From the NCBI GenBank assembly GCA_947503965.1, contig CANNFU010000002.1, positions 496,001 to 560,000 of the forward strand: a stretch of 64,000 nt of DNA. Reading direction: 5' to 3'. The notes below the pieces were generated by a model, which was not told the origin of the DNA, did not search any database, and was given only the letters and a program-made list of their open reading frames with translations. Origin of the DNA: an uncultured Paracoccaceae bacterium (GTDB lineage Bacteria; Pseudomonadota; Alphaproteobacteria; Rhodobacterales; Rhodobacteraceae). Made by a program: the position numbers and the translations under genes. Shown here piece after piece: positions 38,627-49,309 of this stretch (its first letter is position 1; every line of letters starts with the position of its first letter).

Positions 38627-39528
38627 GATGCATCCTCCACCAACCAGCGGCAAAACTCGGGGAATGTGATACCCGCATGCGCGGCCTGTTCCGGCGTCAG
38701 CGATGTGGGGGTCATGCCGGGCTGGGTGTTTGTTTCCAGCAGGATCAAACCGTCCAGACCGCGGGTTTCATCCCAGCGAAAATCGGTGCGTGACACACCG
38801 CGACACCCCAGTGCCTGATGGGCACGCAGGGCATAATCCATACAGGCATCAAAAATCTCTGCCGGAAGATCGGCGGGCACAACATGCCGCGATCCACCCG
38901 GCTTGTATTTGGCATCGTAATCATACCAGCCATCGGTGATGATATCGGTTACCGTCAGCGCCCGGTCGCCCAAGACGGTTGTGGTCAACTCGCGCCCCGG
39001 CGCAAAAACCTCAACCATCACCTGATCGGGCATATCATCTGCCAATTGCGGCGGGCCATTAGCATCTTTATGCACGATGTAAATTCCGACGCTTGAGCCT
39101 TCGTTATATGGCTTCACCACATAAGGCGGTGGCATCACATGGGCGGCGCGCACTGCGTTGGCATCTGCAAGCATACTCTGGGCAAAAGGTAATCCTGCTT
39201 CGCGATAAACGGCTTTCGTCCGCTCTTTATCAAGTGCGGTGGCCGAAGCAAGGATGCCAGAATGCGTATAGGGAATCTGCAACCATTCAAGGATGCCCTG
39301 CACAGCACCGTCTTCACCCCAGCGGCCATGCAGCGCATTGAAGACAACGTCAGGGGAAATCTCGATCAGACGCGCTGCGACATCGCGGCCCGCGTCGACC
39401 TCGATCACGTCACATCCTGCTTCCCGTAAAGCCGCCGCACATCCAGCGCCCGTCGACAATGAGACTTCACGCTCAGCCGATGGGCCGCCCATAAGGACAA
39501 CAACTTTCGGGTTTGCCCTGCTCGACAT
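38614..39528 (-). CDS. ddl: D-alanine--D-alanine ligase
   Basis: 304 residues, ATP-grasp. KVVVLMGGPSAEREVSLSTG is the N-terminal signature, GRWGEDGAVQGILEWLQIPYTHS carries the substrate Glu region, and FRWDETRGLDGLILLETNTQPGMTPTS the Mg/ATP site. It makes the D-Ala-D-Ala dipeptide that MurF adds. Located between murB and ftsQ, the family-typical position. A small hairpin CGGGTC/GACCCG (39547-39564) is in its leader. Confidence 0.97.
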   Translation of the reverse strand: MSSRANPKVVVLMGGPSAEREVSLSTGAGCAAALREAGCDVIEVDAGRDVAARLIEISPDVVFNALHGRWGEDGAVQGILEWLQIPYTHSGILASATALDKERTKAVYREAGLPFAQSMLADANAVRAAHVMPPPYVVKPYNEGSSVGIYIVHKDANGPPQLADDMPDQVMVEVFAPGRELTTTVLGDRALTVTDIITDGWYDYDAKYKPGGSRHVVPADLPAEIFDACMDYALRAHQALGCRGVSRTDFRWDETRGLDGLILLETNTQPGMTPTSLTPEQAAHAGITFPEFCRWLVEDASCDR

Positions 39529-39608
39529 ACCCTACCGCCTCTTTCGCGGGTCTTTTGCGACCCGTCAGTTCTTACGATCCTTGCCTCGGATCATGGCCTT
39601 TTGGCCGA

Positions 39609-40547
39609 TTATTTCGCGGTATCTTCACCCAAACGGCGTCCGACCCGCATAATTTCCCATTGTAGCTCAATCCCTTGGGAAGCGTAAACCTTTTTCCGCA
39701 CCTCTTCGCCCAAATCCTCCAGATCAGCGGCGGTGGCGCCCCCGGCATTTGTCAGAAAGTTGGAATGTTTCGTGTTCATGACAGCACCACCAACGGTCGC
39801 ACCGCGCATGCCGGCATTATCGATGACCCTCCATGCCTTCAGATCATGCACATCATCCGCACGCCCGGTCGAGGAAAAACCTGCAGGATTCCGGAAGGTT
39901 GAACCAGCGGTCCGGTCCTTTGTCGGCTGGGTTTCGTCGCGTTTGGCAAGCTGATCCGTCATGCGCTGCGCCAAGACCGCCGGATCGCCGGACGGGGGCG
40001 CAAAGCGCGCACTGACAATCACAGCACCTTCCGGCAGCACGCTTTGGCGATAGGCCAATTGCAGCGCATCGGCGGCCATTTCCGTGATCGTGCCATCCCG
40101 CAGGACAATCGTGGCCGACACCAGAACATCCGCAACATAATCACCATAGCATCCGGCATTCATGCGGACCGCACCGCCAATAGTGCCGGGAATCGTGCGC
40201 AGAAACGTCAGATCCAACCCGGAGTCTGCGGCCTTGCGCGCCACATGTGCATCCAAAGCCGCAGCACCGGCAATCACCGTCTGATCGTCAATCTTGATGG
40301 TGTTGAAACCGCGTCCCAACCGGACCACGACACCGCCAATCCCACCATCGCGTACGATCAGGTTACTGCCGACACCCATCGGAAATACCGGCACCGCCGG
40401 ATCAAGGGCTGCCAGAAACGCGGACAGATCGTCGACATCAGCAGGCTGAAACAACACATCTGCCGGACCGCCAACGCGCATCCATGTCAGCTCTGCCAAG
40501 GATCGGTGCGCCGTCAACGTGCCGCGCACCTGGGGAAGATCACGCAT
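39609..40547 (-). CDS. murB: UDP-N-acetylenolpyruvoylglucosamine reductase
   Basis: 312 residues. FAD-binding domain [14 protein letters not shown] and [32 protein letters not shown]; the proton-donor Ser in [10 protein letters not shown]; and the catalytic Glu near the C-terminus ([11 protein letters not shown]). This is the type I form. It reduces the enolpyruvyl ether to UDP-MurNAc. ATG 40547 lies inside the last codons of the upstream membrane gene. Confidence 0.96.
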   Translation of the reverse strand: MRDLPQVRGTLTAHRSLAELTWMRVGGPADVLFQPADVDDLSAFLAALDPAVPVFPMGVGSNLIVRDGGIGGVVVRLGRGFNTIKIDDQTVIAGAAALDAHVARKAADSGLDLTFLRTIPGTIGGAVRMNAGCYGDYVADVLVSATIVLRDGTITEMAADALQLAYRQSVLPEGAVIVSARFAPPSGDPAVLAQRMTDQLAKRDETQPTKDRTAGSTFRNPAGFSSTGRADDVHDLKAWRVIDNAGMRGATVGGAVMNTKHSNFLTNAGGATAADLEDLGEEVRKKVYASQGIELQWEIMRVGRRLGEDTAK

Positions 40548-40830
40548 AGTTTTCGTCAGCCTCTTTCGTCCAACCAATAATCCCGCCGATCAGCGACCCA
40601 AGACCGCTTGGTACGCTTAACCCGAACAGGGCCGCGAGGTAGGTCAACCCATCCCAGCCGCTCGCCTGCTCAAGCCCAACCAGCAAACCGCCTGTTACAA
40701 GGATCCAAAGACAAGCCATCACGCCCAGCGCCATACCGTTACCGGCCTTGCCTAATATATAAGTCACGTAGATGGAAAGTGAGAACGCAGTCAGTGGCAC
40801 ACCAAACAGTAGAAAGACTTCGCTATTCAT
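40540..40830 (-). CDS. Small membrane protein of unknown function
   Basis: 96 residues with three hydrophobic segments (about 5-28, 33-52, 62-86). No family recognised. It overlaps the murB start by 8 bp, suggesting translational coupling, and sits in a group of three small membrane genes between murC and murB. Confidence 0.65.
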   Translation of the reverse strand: MNSEVFLLFGVPLTAFSLSIYVTYILGKAGNGMALGVMACLWILVTGGLLVGLEQASGWDGLTYLAALFGLSVPSGLGSLIGGIIGWTKEADENYA

Positions 40831-40910
40831 GATTCGTCTCCATTATTGAACATTGTTCACTTATTAGACAAAAAATGAACGCCGTTCAAGTATTTCTTCT
40901 AAGATCGAAA

Positions 40911-41198
40911 TCAGACTGCGCGATCATCCTGCCGGCGCAATAGCCAGCCCAGCAACATCCCCGCAGCACAGCCCAATAAAGCAGGTACACAGGCAAGCAT
41001 CGCAATGCTCATCGCCAATACCGGATCAACCCCAAAGGGCCGCCCGCTTGCATAGATGAAAACAACCAGTGTCGCCCCGATGACCGAAATGATCGTCAGG
41101 GCGAGCCCCGTCTGCCCGCCCCGCATCAGCCATGTCATCAGGACAAAGGGAACCATTGCGCAGATCAACATGCCGCCAAAAACAAGCAACTGAACCAT
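40911..41198 (-). CDS. Small membrane protein of unknown function
   Basis: 95 residues with three hydrophobic segments and a Cys-containing middle; the C-terminus is charged (LLRRQDDRAV). ATG 41198 overlaps the stop of the DUF2484 gene (TGATG). Function unknown. Confidence 0.65.
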   Translation of the reverse strand: MVQLLVFGGMLICAMVPFVLMTWLMRGGQTGLALTIISVIGATLVVFIYASGRPFGVDPVLAMSIAMLACVPALLGCAAGMLLGWLLRRQDDRAV

Positions 41199-41449
41199 CA
41201 CCTACCTCGCGACCTTGCTTTGATCCAACGCCAAAGATATCGCACGGGCCAACGCAAGACCAATGCCCCCACCACAAGGCCAATGACCCCCGCGATCACG
41301 CCGTCATGCCAGACCACGAAAATCAGAAGCGGAACGCCGATTGCGATCAGGATATAGGCCCGCCGCCAGTGATTATCGGTTGATGGGATCGCCGCCATGA
41401 CAAAGGCCAGAACCACCCAAAGACTGATCAGTAAAAGCGACAAGCTCAC
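41198..41449 (-). CDS. DUF2484 family small membrane protein
   Basis: 83 residues from GTG 41449, which overlaps the murC stop (GTGA). Two to three membrane spans; the end [18 protein letters not shown] is the family's typical terminus (NPLRYLWRRLR-like). DUF2484 genes sit between murC and murB across Rhodobacteraceae. Role is unknown. Confidence 0.75.
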   Translation of the reverse strand: MSLSLLLISLWVVLAFVMAAIPSTDNHWRRAYILIAIGVPLLIFVVWHDGVIAGVIGLVVGALVLRWPVRYLWRWIKARSRGR

Positions 41450-42843
41450 TTTGTCAGACGGGCAGGCAATCCATTGGCCCAAGCGCTGATCGTACCCGCC
41501 CCCAAGCAGACAACCATATCACCCGGGCGGGCCTGTTCGCGTACGATCCGTTCCAGATCCGCCTCGGACTCGACTGTTCGGGCATGGCGATGCCCGTGGC
41601 GGATCAACCCGGCGACCAGATCGGTATGGCTCGCCCCTTCAATCGGGTCTTCGCCTGCGGCAAAAACCTCGGCGATGCCGACGACATCGGCATCATTGAA
41701 ACAGGCGCAGAATTCATCGAAATGGTGTGATAGCCGGGTAAAGCGATGTGGCTGATGCACCGCAATTACGCGGCCTTCGGACGCCTGACGGGCTGCTTTC
41801 AACACAGCGGCAATCTCAACCGGGTGGTGGCCGTAATCGTCGATGATGGTCACACCATCCACTTCGCCGACCTTGGTGAACCGCCGGTTCACCCCTTTGA
41901 ACCCGGCCAATGCAGCGCGAATCTCATCTCGCTTCATACCCAAATGCCGCGCCACGGCCACCGCTGACAGCGCGTTTGAGACGTTATGATCCCCCGGCAT
42001 CGGCAATTCGCAGCCTTCGATTTTCATATCCTCGGCCTGCAAGGCGATGTCGAAATGCGCAACGCCCGCCTTGTAAGACAGGTTCACGGCGCGCACGTCT
42101 GCTTGTGCGTTGAACCCATAGGTCACCACACGACGGTCGGTGATCTTGCCCACCAGCGATTGCACATCAGGATCATCCGTGCAGCATACCGCCAGCCCGT
42201 AAAACGGAATGTTAGATACAAAATCGTAAAAGCCCTGATGCAGCGCCTCTTCGGTCCCCCAATGTTCCATATGTTCGGGATCAATATTGGTCACGATGGC
42301 AATCGTCGCAGGCAAGCGGTTGAAGGTGCCGTCGCTTTCATCGGCCTCGACCACCATCCATTCGCCCTGCCCCATCCGGGCGTTGGATCCATAGGCGTGA
42401 ATGATCCCGCCATTGATCACGGTCGGATCAATGCCGCCTTCATCCAGCAACGCGGCAACCATCGTGGTTGTCGTCGTCTTGCCGTGGGTTCCGGCGACAG
42501 CCACATTCGACTTCAGCCGCATCAGCTCTGCCAGCATCTCCGCCCGGCGGACAACAGGCAAACCCTTGGCGCGCGCCTCATCCAATTCCGGATTGCCCGG
42601 CTTGATGGCCGAGGAGATCACGATAACCTCTGCACCTTCCAGGTTTTCCGCCCGCTGCCCTTCAAAGATGATCGCGCCCAAGGATTTCAGCCGGTCGGTG
42701 ATCTTGGACGCCTTCAGATCGGACCCCTGCACCGTATAGCCGTGGTTCAGCAACACCTCGGCAATGCCAGACATGCCAATGCCGCCAATGCCGACAAAAT
42801 GGATCGGCCCCACATCGAGGGGAAGTTTCGTTGCTGCATTCAT
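41446..42843 (-). CDS. murC: UDP-N-acetylmuramate--L-alanine ligase
   Basis: 465 residues. [16 protein letters not shown] (Rossmann loop), ATP loop [16 protein letters not shown] near 115, [14 protein letters not shown] and [16 protein letters not shown] are all MurC-specific. ATG 42843 gives [18 protein letters not shown]; an earlier ATG at 42864 overlaps the murG stop and is possible. Confidence 0.97.
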   Translation of the reverse strand: MNAATKLPLDVGPIHFVGIGGIGMSGIAEVLLNHGYTVQGSDLKASKITDRLKSLGAIIFEGQRAENLEGAEVIVISSAIKPGNPELDEARAKGLPVVRRAEMLAELMRLKSNVAVAGTHGKTTTTTMVAALLDEGGIDPTVINGGIIHAYGSNARMGQGEWMVVEADESDGTFNRLPATIAIVTNIDPEHMEHWGTEEALHQGFYDFVSNIPFYGLAVCCTDDPDVQSLVGKITDRRVVTYGFNAQADVRAVNLSYKAGVAHFDIALQAEDMKIEGCELPMPGDHNVSNALSAVAVARHLGMKRDEIRAALAGFKGVNRRFTKVGEVDGVTIIDDYGHHPVEIAAVLKAARQASEGRVIAVHQPHRFTRLSHHFDEFCACFNDADVVGIAEVFAAGEDPIEGASHTDLVAGLIRHGHRHARTVESEADLERIVREQARPGDMVVCLGAGTISAWANGLPARLTK

Positions 42844-42860
42844 AACAGGGTTCCCATCCA

Positions 42861-43958
42861 TCATCCTTTGCCCGCCTCTGCCAGATTTTCCACCATGTGC
42901 ACAAGACGCTCTGTCGCGTCAGGCACGCCGCAGGCCGTTGCCGCATGCGCCATTTTCATCATCGCCTGTCCGTCTGACAGCAGTTCGGTGATCTTTGCCG
43001 TCAATGGCGCCACCTCAAATTCATCCTCGGGCATCAACACTGCGCCCCCAGCCTCAACCAATTGGCGCGCATTTGCGGTCTGCTCATCCCGGATCGCACT
43101 TGCCAGCGGGACCCAGATCGCCGGGCGACCAACAACGCTGACATCCGCAACCGTCGATGCACCCGAGCGTGCGATGACCAGTTGCGCATCGGCCAACCGC
43201 CCCGGGACATCATCGAAAAAGCCTTGCACGTCAGCGGTGATCAACTCGCTTTCGTAAAAATCCGATACCCGCTTCAGATCCTCGGGACGGGCCTGATGGC
43301 TGACACGGATATTCCGGCGCAACTCTTCTGGCAGGGCGGCAATCGCGGGCGGCACGATATCGGACATGATGCGCGCGCCTTGGCTGCCTCCCATGACAAG
43401 GATCGACATCGGGTAATCGCCGGGTGGGATGTAGGGGGCTGCCTCACGCTCTAATATGGCGGCACGGACCGGGTTGCCGGTATGTGTGCCTTCGATACCT
43501 GCGGGCAATTCCGTGGGCCACGTGCCACAGGCGATTTGATGCACGCGCCGCGCAAAGAGCTGGTTGACCCGGCCCAACACCCCGTTTTGTTCATGGATCA
43601 TCCGCGGAATGCGCAAGGCCCAAGCGGCGGACATGGCCGGGATGGCGGGATACCCGCCAAAACCCACAACCACGGTCGGGCGATCACGCAACATGCGCCA
43701 CTTCGCGGCACCGATCCCGCCCAGAATACGCGGCGGAACCAGCAATTTCTGCACCATGCCACCACGGGCAAAGGTGGCGCTGCCGACAACGCTGACCTCA
43801 ACCGCATCGGGAAATCCGGCCGTGTAACGCGCACCGCGCGCGTCCGTCGAAAGACGCACGCGCCAGCCTTTTTCCAACATCGCCTCGGCCAGCGCCTGTG
43901 CCGGAAACATGTGTCCGCCTGTCCCGCCGGCGGCGATAATCAGCAGCGGTGCGCTCAT
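42861..43958 (-). CDS. murG: MurG N-acetylglucosaminyltransferase
   Basis: 365 residues, GT28. N-domain [16 protein letters not shown] and [11 protein letters not shown]-domain [16 protein letters not shown] and [23 protein letters not shown]. It adds GlcNAc to lipid I to give lipid II on the inner membrane face. It overlaps ftsW by 4 bp (ATGA). Confidence 0.97.
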   Translation of the reverse strand: MSAPLLIIAAGGTGGHMFPAQALAEAMLEKGWRVRLSTDARGARYTAGFPDAVEVSVVGSATFARGGMVQKLLVPPRILGGIGAAKWRMLRDRPTVVVGFGGYPAIPAMSAAWALRIPRMIHEQNGVLGRVNQLFARRVHQIACGTWPTELPAGIEGTHTGNPVRAAILEREAAPYIPPGDYPMSILVMGGSQGARIMSDIVPPAIAALPEELRRNIRVSHQARPEDLKRVSDFYESELITADVQGFFDDVPGRLADAQLVIARSGASTVADVSVVGRPAIWVPLASAIRDEQTANARQLVEAGGAVLMPEDEFEVAPLTAKITELLSDGQAMMKMAHAATACGVPDATERLVHMVENLAEAGKG

Positions 43959-45124
43959 CTATTGGCCCTGCGCAACAAGATATCCTCCATCTCGCCCTGC
44001 GGACGGCTGCGTGTAAAGGCAAGCAGCATGCCCACCGCAATCCCACCCGCAATCAACGAAGAGCCGCCATAGGATACAAACGGCAACGTCATCCCCTTGG
44101 CGGGCAGCAAACGCACGGCGACCCCCATATTGATCATCGCCTGCACGCCAAAGGCGCAGACGAGGCCGGTACCGGCAAGGCGAATGAACACGTCACGTTC
44201 TTTCATCAACCGCAGCAAGGATCGCACCACGATCACCGCATAAAGCGCGATGATCACAAGCACACAGATCAGGCCATATTCCTCGGCGGCGACGGCGATA
44301 ATGAAATCTGTATGAGCATCCGGCAGTGACCATTTCACCTGCCCCTCACCCACGCCCACACCAAAGAACCCCCCCTCGCGGATCGCGTTGGTGGCATAGC
44401 CAAGCTGGGTTGTTGGGTCGATCTCGGGCGACAAAAATCCGTCAATCCGGCGGGCGAAATGTTCCGAATTGGCATAGGCAAAACTGCCTGCAACAATCAC
44501 CAGACCTGCCAGTACGATCAGGATCAGCATCGGCGCACCAGCCACGAAATACATCACACCCCACGCAAACAGGATCAGCGCGGCCTGCCCGAAATCAGGC
44601 TGCAGGGCAAGCATCAGAACAATCACCATCATCAGCACAAATGAATAGGTCTTGCCGGGGGGGCCACCCAGTTGCTGGGACGCCGACAGAAGCCATGCCG
44701 TCATGACGATGAAACCGGGCTTCAGAAACTCGGACGGCTGCACAGAGGCGAAACCCAAGGAATACCAACGGGTTGCCCCCTTGCCGAAATCCGTTCCAAA
44801 GATCGGCAGAAACGCGAGCGCCGCAAAGGCACATAAGAAACCCAAGATTGCCAGACGGCGGACCATGGTCGGCGACATCATCGAGAAAACGAACATGATC
44901 ACCATCGCCATCCCGCCAAAGATCGCTTGCCGGGTGACATAGTGAAACGGTTCCAGCCCGTTTTTCGCAGCTAGCGGCGGCGATGACGCAAGCCCCAGCA
45001 ACAACCCGATCCCGAACAGGATCAGGATGCAGGACATCGTCCATTTATCAATTGTCCGCCACCACCGGGGAAGAACCGGGTCACCGGATTGTACCGGGAC
45101 CGTCCCATAGACCATTTCCGTCAT
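43955..45124 (-). CDS. ftsW: SEDS septal peptidoglycan polymerase FtsW
   Basis: 389 residues with about ten membrane helices. The SEDS signatures are [53 protein letters not shown] (with the catalytic-type Asp) and [19 protein letters not shown]. It polymerises lipid II at the septum with FtsI. Confidence 0.96.
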   Translation of the reverse strand: MTEMVYGTVPVQSGDPVLPRWWRTIDKWTMSCILILFGIGLLLGLASSPPLAAKNGLEPFHYVTRQAIFGGMAMVIMFVFSMMSPTMVRRLAILGFLCAFAALAFLPIFGTDFGKGATRWYSLGFASVQPSEFLKPGFIVMTAWLLSASQQLGGPPGKTYSFVLMMVIVLMLALQPDFGQAALILFAWGVMYFVAGAPMLILIVLAGLVIVAGSFAYANSEHFARRIDGFLSPEIDPTTQLGYATNAIREGGFFGVGVGEGQVKWSLPDAHTDFIIAVAAEEYGLICVLVIIALYAVIVVRSLLRLMKERDVFIRLAGTGLVCAFGVQAMINMGVAVRLLPAKGMTLPFVSYGGSSLIAGGIAVGMLLAFTRSRPQGEMEDILLRRANR

Positions 45125-45308
45125 GGATCACCGCCATACTGCCTCTGCCGCCCGTTTTCCGGGTCTGATGACACCTTAACCAGCAATTGCGCGCGATTCT
45201 ACTGAAAATCCACCGGGTTGGAGTTTCTTTGCCCTTTCGAACATGCGTCGGTGGCATCCAACTTCTAGAAATTTGATCTTGGCACCCGCCTGCGCCATAT
45301 GCGGGCAC

Positions 45309-46505
45309 ATGATGTTCGAAACACTGATTATTGGTGCGGGTGCCGCGGGCATGATGTGCGCCGCACAGGCCGGACCCGGCGTTCTGGTGGTGGATCATGC
45401 AAAAGCACCGGGCGAGAAAATCCGCATTTCTGGCGGCGGGCGCTGCAATTTCACCAATTTGCACGCCAGCCCCGCTAATTTTCTCAGCCAGAACAGGCAC
45501 TTCTGCAAATCCGCTTTGAAACGCTATACCCAGTGGGATTTCATTGATCTGGTCGACCGGCACCATATCCCGTGGCACGAAAAGACCTTGGGCCAGCTTT
45601 TCTGCGATACCAGCGCAAAAGACATCATTGCCATGCTGCGTGCCGAAATGGATAAGGCAGGCGCGCAGCTTTGGCTGCAGACCGAGGTCGGCGACATCAA
45701 CCATGATGGCAGCAATTTCCGCGTCACGCTGACAAAAGACGGGGCTGCGCGCGTGATCACGGTACGCCATCTGGTTGTGGCCTGCGGCGGCAAATCCATT
45801 CCGAATATGGGTGCGACCGGGTTTGGGTATCAGATCGCTGCGCAATTTGGCCTGCCTGTTATCACACCGCGCCCCGGCCTCGTGCCGCTGACGTTCTCTG
45901 ACGACAAATTCAAACCTCTGGCCGGGGTCGCGGCCCCGGCACGGGTCACGGCCAATGATACCAGCTTTGACGAAGCGATCCTGTTCACCCATCGCGGCCT
46001 GTCTGGCCCCGCAGTCTTGCAGGCATCATCCTATTGGAGCGAAGGCGACACGATCAGCGTCAACCTGACGCCACGGCATAACCTGTTGAAAAACCTGCAA
46101 GATCAGCGCGCAAATGAGGGGCGCAAAGCCCTGACCACGGTGCTAAGTCAGCATTTGCCCAGCCGCCTGGTCGAGCATCTGTCCGTGGACATCGCACTGG
46201 ATGGCAGGATCGCGGATCAAAGTGATGCCAAGTTAATCAGCATATGTGACTCACTGCAGAACTGGACACTGACCCCGTCGGGGTCTGAGGGGTACCGGAC
46301 GGCAGAAGTCACGCTTGGCGGCGTTGATACCGATGCGCTTTCATCGAAAACCATGGCCGCAAAATCCGTGCCTGGCCTTTATTTCATTGGCGAATGTGTG
46401 GATGTGACGGGGTGGTTGGGGGGTTATAATTTCCAATGGGCCTGGTCATCGGGCTGGGCTGCAGGACAGGCGATCCGGCAAGGGCGGACACATTCTAAGC
46501 AGTGA
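45309..46505 (+). CDS. BaiN/RdsA-type (HI0933) FAD-dependent oxidoreductase
   Basis: 398 residues. [20 protein letters not shown] is the dinucleotide motif, [19 protein letters not shown] and [19 protein letters not shown] are HI0933 family signatures, and [24 protein letters not shown] is in between. Related proteins reduce enoate double bonds or unknown substrates. It is the only plus-strand gene inside the dcw block, overlapping the murD end by 11 bp. ATG 45309 or 45312; no strong Shine-Dalgarno. Confidence 0.88.
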   Translation: MMFETLIIGAGAAGMMCAAQAGPGVLVVDHAKAPGEKIRISGGGRCNFTNLHASPANFLSQNRHFCKSALKRYTQWDFIDLVDRHHIPWHEKTLGQLFCDTSAKDIIAMLRAEMDKAGAQLWLQTEVGDINHDGSNFRVTLTKDGAARVITVRHLVVACGGKSIPNMGATGFGYQIAAQFGLPVITPRPGLVPLTFSDDKFKPLAGVAAPARVTANDTSFDEAILFTHRGLSGPAVLQASSYWSEGDTISVNLTPRHNLLKNLQDQRANEGRKALTTVLSQHLPSRLVEHLSVDIALDGRIADQSDAKLISICDSLQNWTLTPSGSEGYRTAEVTLGGVDTDALSSKTMAAKSVPGLYFIGECVDVTGWLGGYNFQWAWSSGWAAGQAIRQGRTHSKQ

Positions 46506-47892
46506 CTGCGGCCACCTGCGCCATGAAGTCCTCGCCACGTTTTTCAAAATTGTCATATTGATCGAATGAGGCCGCCGCCGGGGCAAGCAAGACAACATCG
46601 CCCGCCTGCGCGTCAGCCGCCGCGCGGGCGACGGCCACATCCATCGTGCCACACACAGTCACATCGGTTCCTGTCAGCTGACGGGCGAAATCCTCGGCCT
46701 CGCGTCCGATGACATAGGCCCGCACCACATGGTCAAGATGGGCCAGCAGATCACCGATACCGCCCTCTTTCTGCAAGCCCCCGCAGATCCACCGGACCTT
46801 TGGAAATGCATCTAACGCCTTGATCGCGCTTTCAATATTCGTGGCCTTGCTGTCATTGACAAAGCTCACACCATCCTTTTCGGCCACCAGCTGTGATCGG
46901 TGCGGCAGCCCGGCATAGCTGCGCATCGCGGCTTCGATCCCCTTGGGGCCAAGCCCCAATGTGCGGCAGGCCGCATAGGCTGCACAGGCGTTCTGATGGT
47001 TATGCGCACCGGGTAAGCCCTTGATATCGCGCAGGTCTATCGACCCCACCTGTCGGCCCTTGCGGTATTCAGACAGGAAGCCCTTGTGCGCAAACACGGT
47101 CCAGCCGTGCGTCAGTTTCTGCCCGGACGAGATACGGATCACCCGGTCGTCCTCTGGTCCTTCGGTCAATTGGTTGACCAGATAGCGCCCTTCGGCCTCG
47201 TCCACGCCGATCACGGCGCGGTCGGGCCCGCCTTCGGCAAAGAGGCGGCGCTTGGCCGCGAAATACCCGCCCAGCCCTGCGTGGCGATCAAGGTGATCGG
47301 CAGAAAGGTTAGTGAAAACAGCAATATCCGGCGTCAGGCTGCGCGCGAGGTCGGTTTGATAGGACGACAGTTCAAGCACGATGACCTCGCCATCATGTGC
47401 GGGTTCGATATCCAGAACCCCGCGCCCGATATTGCCTGCAAGCTGCGCCGGACGCCCGTTTTCGATCAGGATATGATGTATCAGCGCCGCGGTTGTGGAT
47501 TTGCCATTCGATCCCGTCACTGCGATCACGCGCGGGGTAGTGTCGAAACTGTCCCAGTCGGACGTGGCGAAGGACCGAAAGAACAGGCCGATATCGTTGT
47601 CTACTGGCACGCCCGCATCCCAGGCAGCTGCAATGGCGGGGTGTGGTGCGGGGTAAAGATGGGGGATGCCGGGGCTGACGATCAGCGCCCTAATATCTTG
47701 AAATGATTGCGCTTTGGTCATGTCGCGCAGGGTATAGCCATCGGCCTCTGCCGCTTCGCGTCCGCCGGGGCCATCATCCCAGACCACCACCTCGGCACCG
47801 CCCGCCCGCAAAGCGGCGGCGGCGGCCCGACCGGTGCGGCCCATGCCAAGCACGGCCACGGTCTGACCTGCATAACCCTGCACTGGAATCAT
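46495..47892 (-). CDS. murD: UDP-N-acetylmuramoylalanine--D-glutamate ligase
   Basis: 465 residues. [31 protein letters not shown] loop [31 protein letters not shown] and [17 protein letters not shown] are MurD motifs. GAGG precedes ATG 47892; the frame stays open upstream to 48084 across the 51-bp element, but that part is not family-like. Confidence 0.96.
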   Translation of the reverse strand: MIPVQGYAGQTVAVLGMGRTGRAAAAALRAGGAEVVVWDDGPGGREAAEADGYTLRDMTKAQSFQDIRALIVSPGIPHLYPAPHPAIAAAWDAGVPVDNDIGLFFRSFATSDWDSFDTTPRVIAVTGSNGKSTTAALIHHILIENGRPAQLAGNIGRGVLDIEPAHDGEVIVLELSSYQTDLARSLTPDIAVFTNLSADHLDRHAGLGGYFAAKRRLFAEGGPDRAVIGVDEAEGRYLVNQLTEGPEDDRVIRISSGQKLTHGWTVFAHKGFLSEYRKGRQVGSIDLRDIKGLPGAHNHQNACAAYAACRTLGLGPKGIEAAMRSYAGLPHRSQLVAEKDGVSFVNDSKATNIESAIKALDAFPKVRWICGGLQKEGGIGDLLAHLDHVVRAYVIGREAEDFARQLTGTDVTVCGTMDVAVARAAADAQAGDVVLLAPAAASFDQYDNFEKRGEDFMAQVAAVTA

Positions 47893-48033
47893 GGAACTGC
47901 CTCTGTGTCTTTGGGCGCCAGAGTGCCGTTTGCGCAGCGCGCTTGCAAGAGAGGTAAACAAAGCCTTACCCGGGATGCCACCAGCCGGACAGCGGGGCCA
48001 CGAAACAAAAAATAAACAAGGGGCCGGGCGCGA

Positions 48034-48084
48034 TTTCTGCCGTATGTGATCCGTACATACCCTGTACATATGCTGTACGTACAC
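48034..48084 (-). promoter_or_regulatory. 51-bp element, copy B, upstream of murD
   Basis: Read on the minus strand it has TGTACGTACA, TGTACAGG, TGTACG, CATAC and GCAGAA in the same order and spacing as copy A at 10767. The boxes again begin 11 bp apart. The element points toward murD, whose start codon is 141 bp away. The intervening bases between boxes differ between the copies, which favours selection on the boxes rather than recent duplication. Confidence 0.5.
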
Positions 48085-48362
48085 TCCGTGCAGATGAGGC
48101 CGGTAAACGCAGCGTGCGGTGGGGTTTGTTAACGGGGGTTAAGGTTTGGGGTGACTACACTCGCACTAAGCGATTGACTGACATCAATGTGTACTCAAGA
48201 CAGCATGCCAGAGCTAACCTGAATTAGCGGCCTCAAAAGGGAGCAGGGCACTACCTTAGACGACATGCTGGATTTCGAGGATCGACGAGTGGCGACCTTC
48301 GATAAATACGACAACGCTTAGAGCGTCGTCCAATTGTCTGCGATGTTTGTTTAATAGCGCGA

Positions 48363-48440
48363 GGGCAGCCCCCGACCGCGGGTGGGGTGAAGCCCCCGCC
48401 CATGGGGGCGGTCGGGGGCTGCCCGATTTGGCAATCGGGC
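48363..48440. repeat. GC-rich double palindrome
   Basis: A perfect 17-bp inverted repeat, GGGCAGCCCCCGACCGC at 48363-48379 with its complement at 48408-48424, has a 28-nt GC-rich loop that can itself fold (GGGG-tgaag-CCCC). Directly adjoining and sharing four bases is a second perfect hairpin, GCCCGATT-TGGC-AATCGGGC (48421-48440). It could be a REP-like, integron-like or transposon-end structure; no associated enzyme is seen. Confidence 0.6.
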
Positions 48441-48707
48441 GGGACATCAGCCAAGGTGTGGTTCAGATTATCAGGACGACGCTTTACGACAGCGTGCTGC
48501 GGCAAATGTGACTGCTTGTTCATACTCCCCGACGAGCCGAGAGAGTTGCGTCCCGCAAGCCCTCGCCGGATAACACGTCATAAATGGGGTCATGGCCCCA
48601 TATCACGATTGGCGCCGGTGACGCATACTTTGCTGATCGGTCGGCTCGGCGCGGTTGGCCCGCTGCCAAGTCAAATGACATTTGTTCGAAACCTCGGCGC
48701 GGAGATG

Positions 48708-49223
48708 CTACCGATGAAACGCCCGTTTCATGTCACTGATCGCGTCCATTTGGACGTGGCTCAGCTCACCTTCGACAAGGTTGCCGAGCATATCTTGCAG
48801 CGTCTCCCATGAGGCATCGCCGTCGATCTTGTGTAACCGCCGTGCAAGTCGCGTCACTGCTGCCGATGGTGTCTGGCATTGCGCAACGAGCCAGCGCCCC
48901 AGCACTTCCATTTCCTGCGCTTCTTCTGCCGTGCATCGCAATTTGGTCCGCAAAAGCGTGTTCAGATGTGTTCGTTGTTCCGCTGTGGGCAGGTTATCCA
49001 GTTCGATGAACGCCTGCGCCAGACCACAGATCGCGATGCGCGCGTCGTCAATCCCCTCGACCGGGTGCGCCCTGGTCTGTTTGCGGAAGGCCAATCTGCG
49101 CGGGGCGTTGCGGGCAGTGGTGACCGCATCCTGCGCGGCATAGATCGCTTTGTCAGGGTTTTGGCGAGCCCACCACCACAGCGCGCCGCCGACAGTTGTG
49201 AGGATCAGAATAATGATAGGCAT
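48708..49223 (-). CDS. Membrane-anchored protein of unknown function in the dcw cluster
   Basis: 171 residues from ATG 49223 (AAGGAAAG upstream). One N-terminal transmembrane helix (MPIIILILTTVGGALWWWA) is followed by a soluble, mostly helical domain; IAICGLAQAFIELDNLPTAEQRTHLNTLL is reminiscent of TerB-like domains, but this is weak. It lies between mraY and murD on the same strand. Confidence 0.65.
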   Translation of the reverse strand: MPIIILILTTVGGALWWWARQNPDKAIYAAQDAVTTARNAPRRLAFRKQTRAHPVEGIDDARIAICGLAQAFIELDNLPTAEQRTHLNTLLRTKLRCTAEEAQEMEVLGRWLVAQCQTPSAAVTRLARRLHKIDGDASWETLQDMLGNLVEGELSHVQMDAISDMKRAFHR

Positions 49224-49309
49224 GGCAAAGTCTTTCCTTGATTGCCCAATCAAAACCCCCAGAAAACGGCGGAATTAAGCGATTGTTAGGGAAAGACTTT
49301 GGTGGCGTT

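Larger units (their letters stand above)
47893..48707. other. 815-bp gap inside the dcw block with palindromes
   Basis: No convincing gene. It holds copy B of the 51-bp element (48034-48084), a GC-rich palindrome cluster (48363-48440) and a smaller hairpin ATGGGG/CCCCAT near 48583-48600. Minus-strand frames at 48251-48523 and 48256-48447 read through the palindromes; the end ALSVVVFIEGRHSSILEIQHVV (about 48256-48321) looks protein-like and could be the remnant of a lost gene, but no family is recognised. Confidence 0.55.

Noticed and set aside
41986..43257. 423-residue plus-strand frame opposite murC and murG
   Set aside because: Antisense shadow of two well-identified genes.
48251..48523. 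Minus-strand 90-residue frame upstream of murD
   Set aside because: Most of it is translation of GC-rich palindromes; no family and no Shine-Dalgarno. Only its last 20 residues look protein-like.
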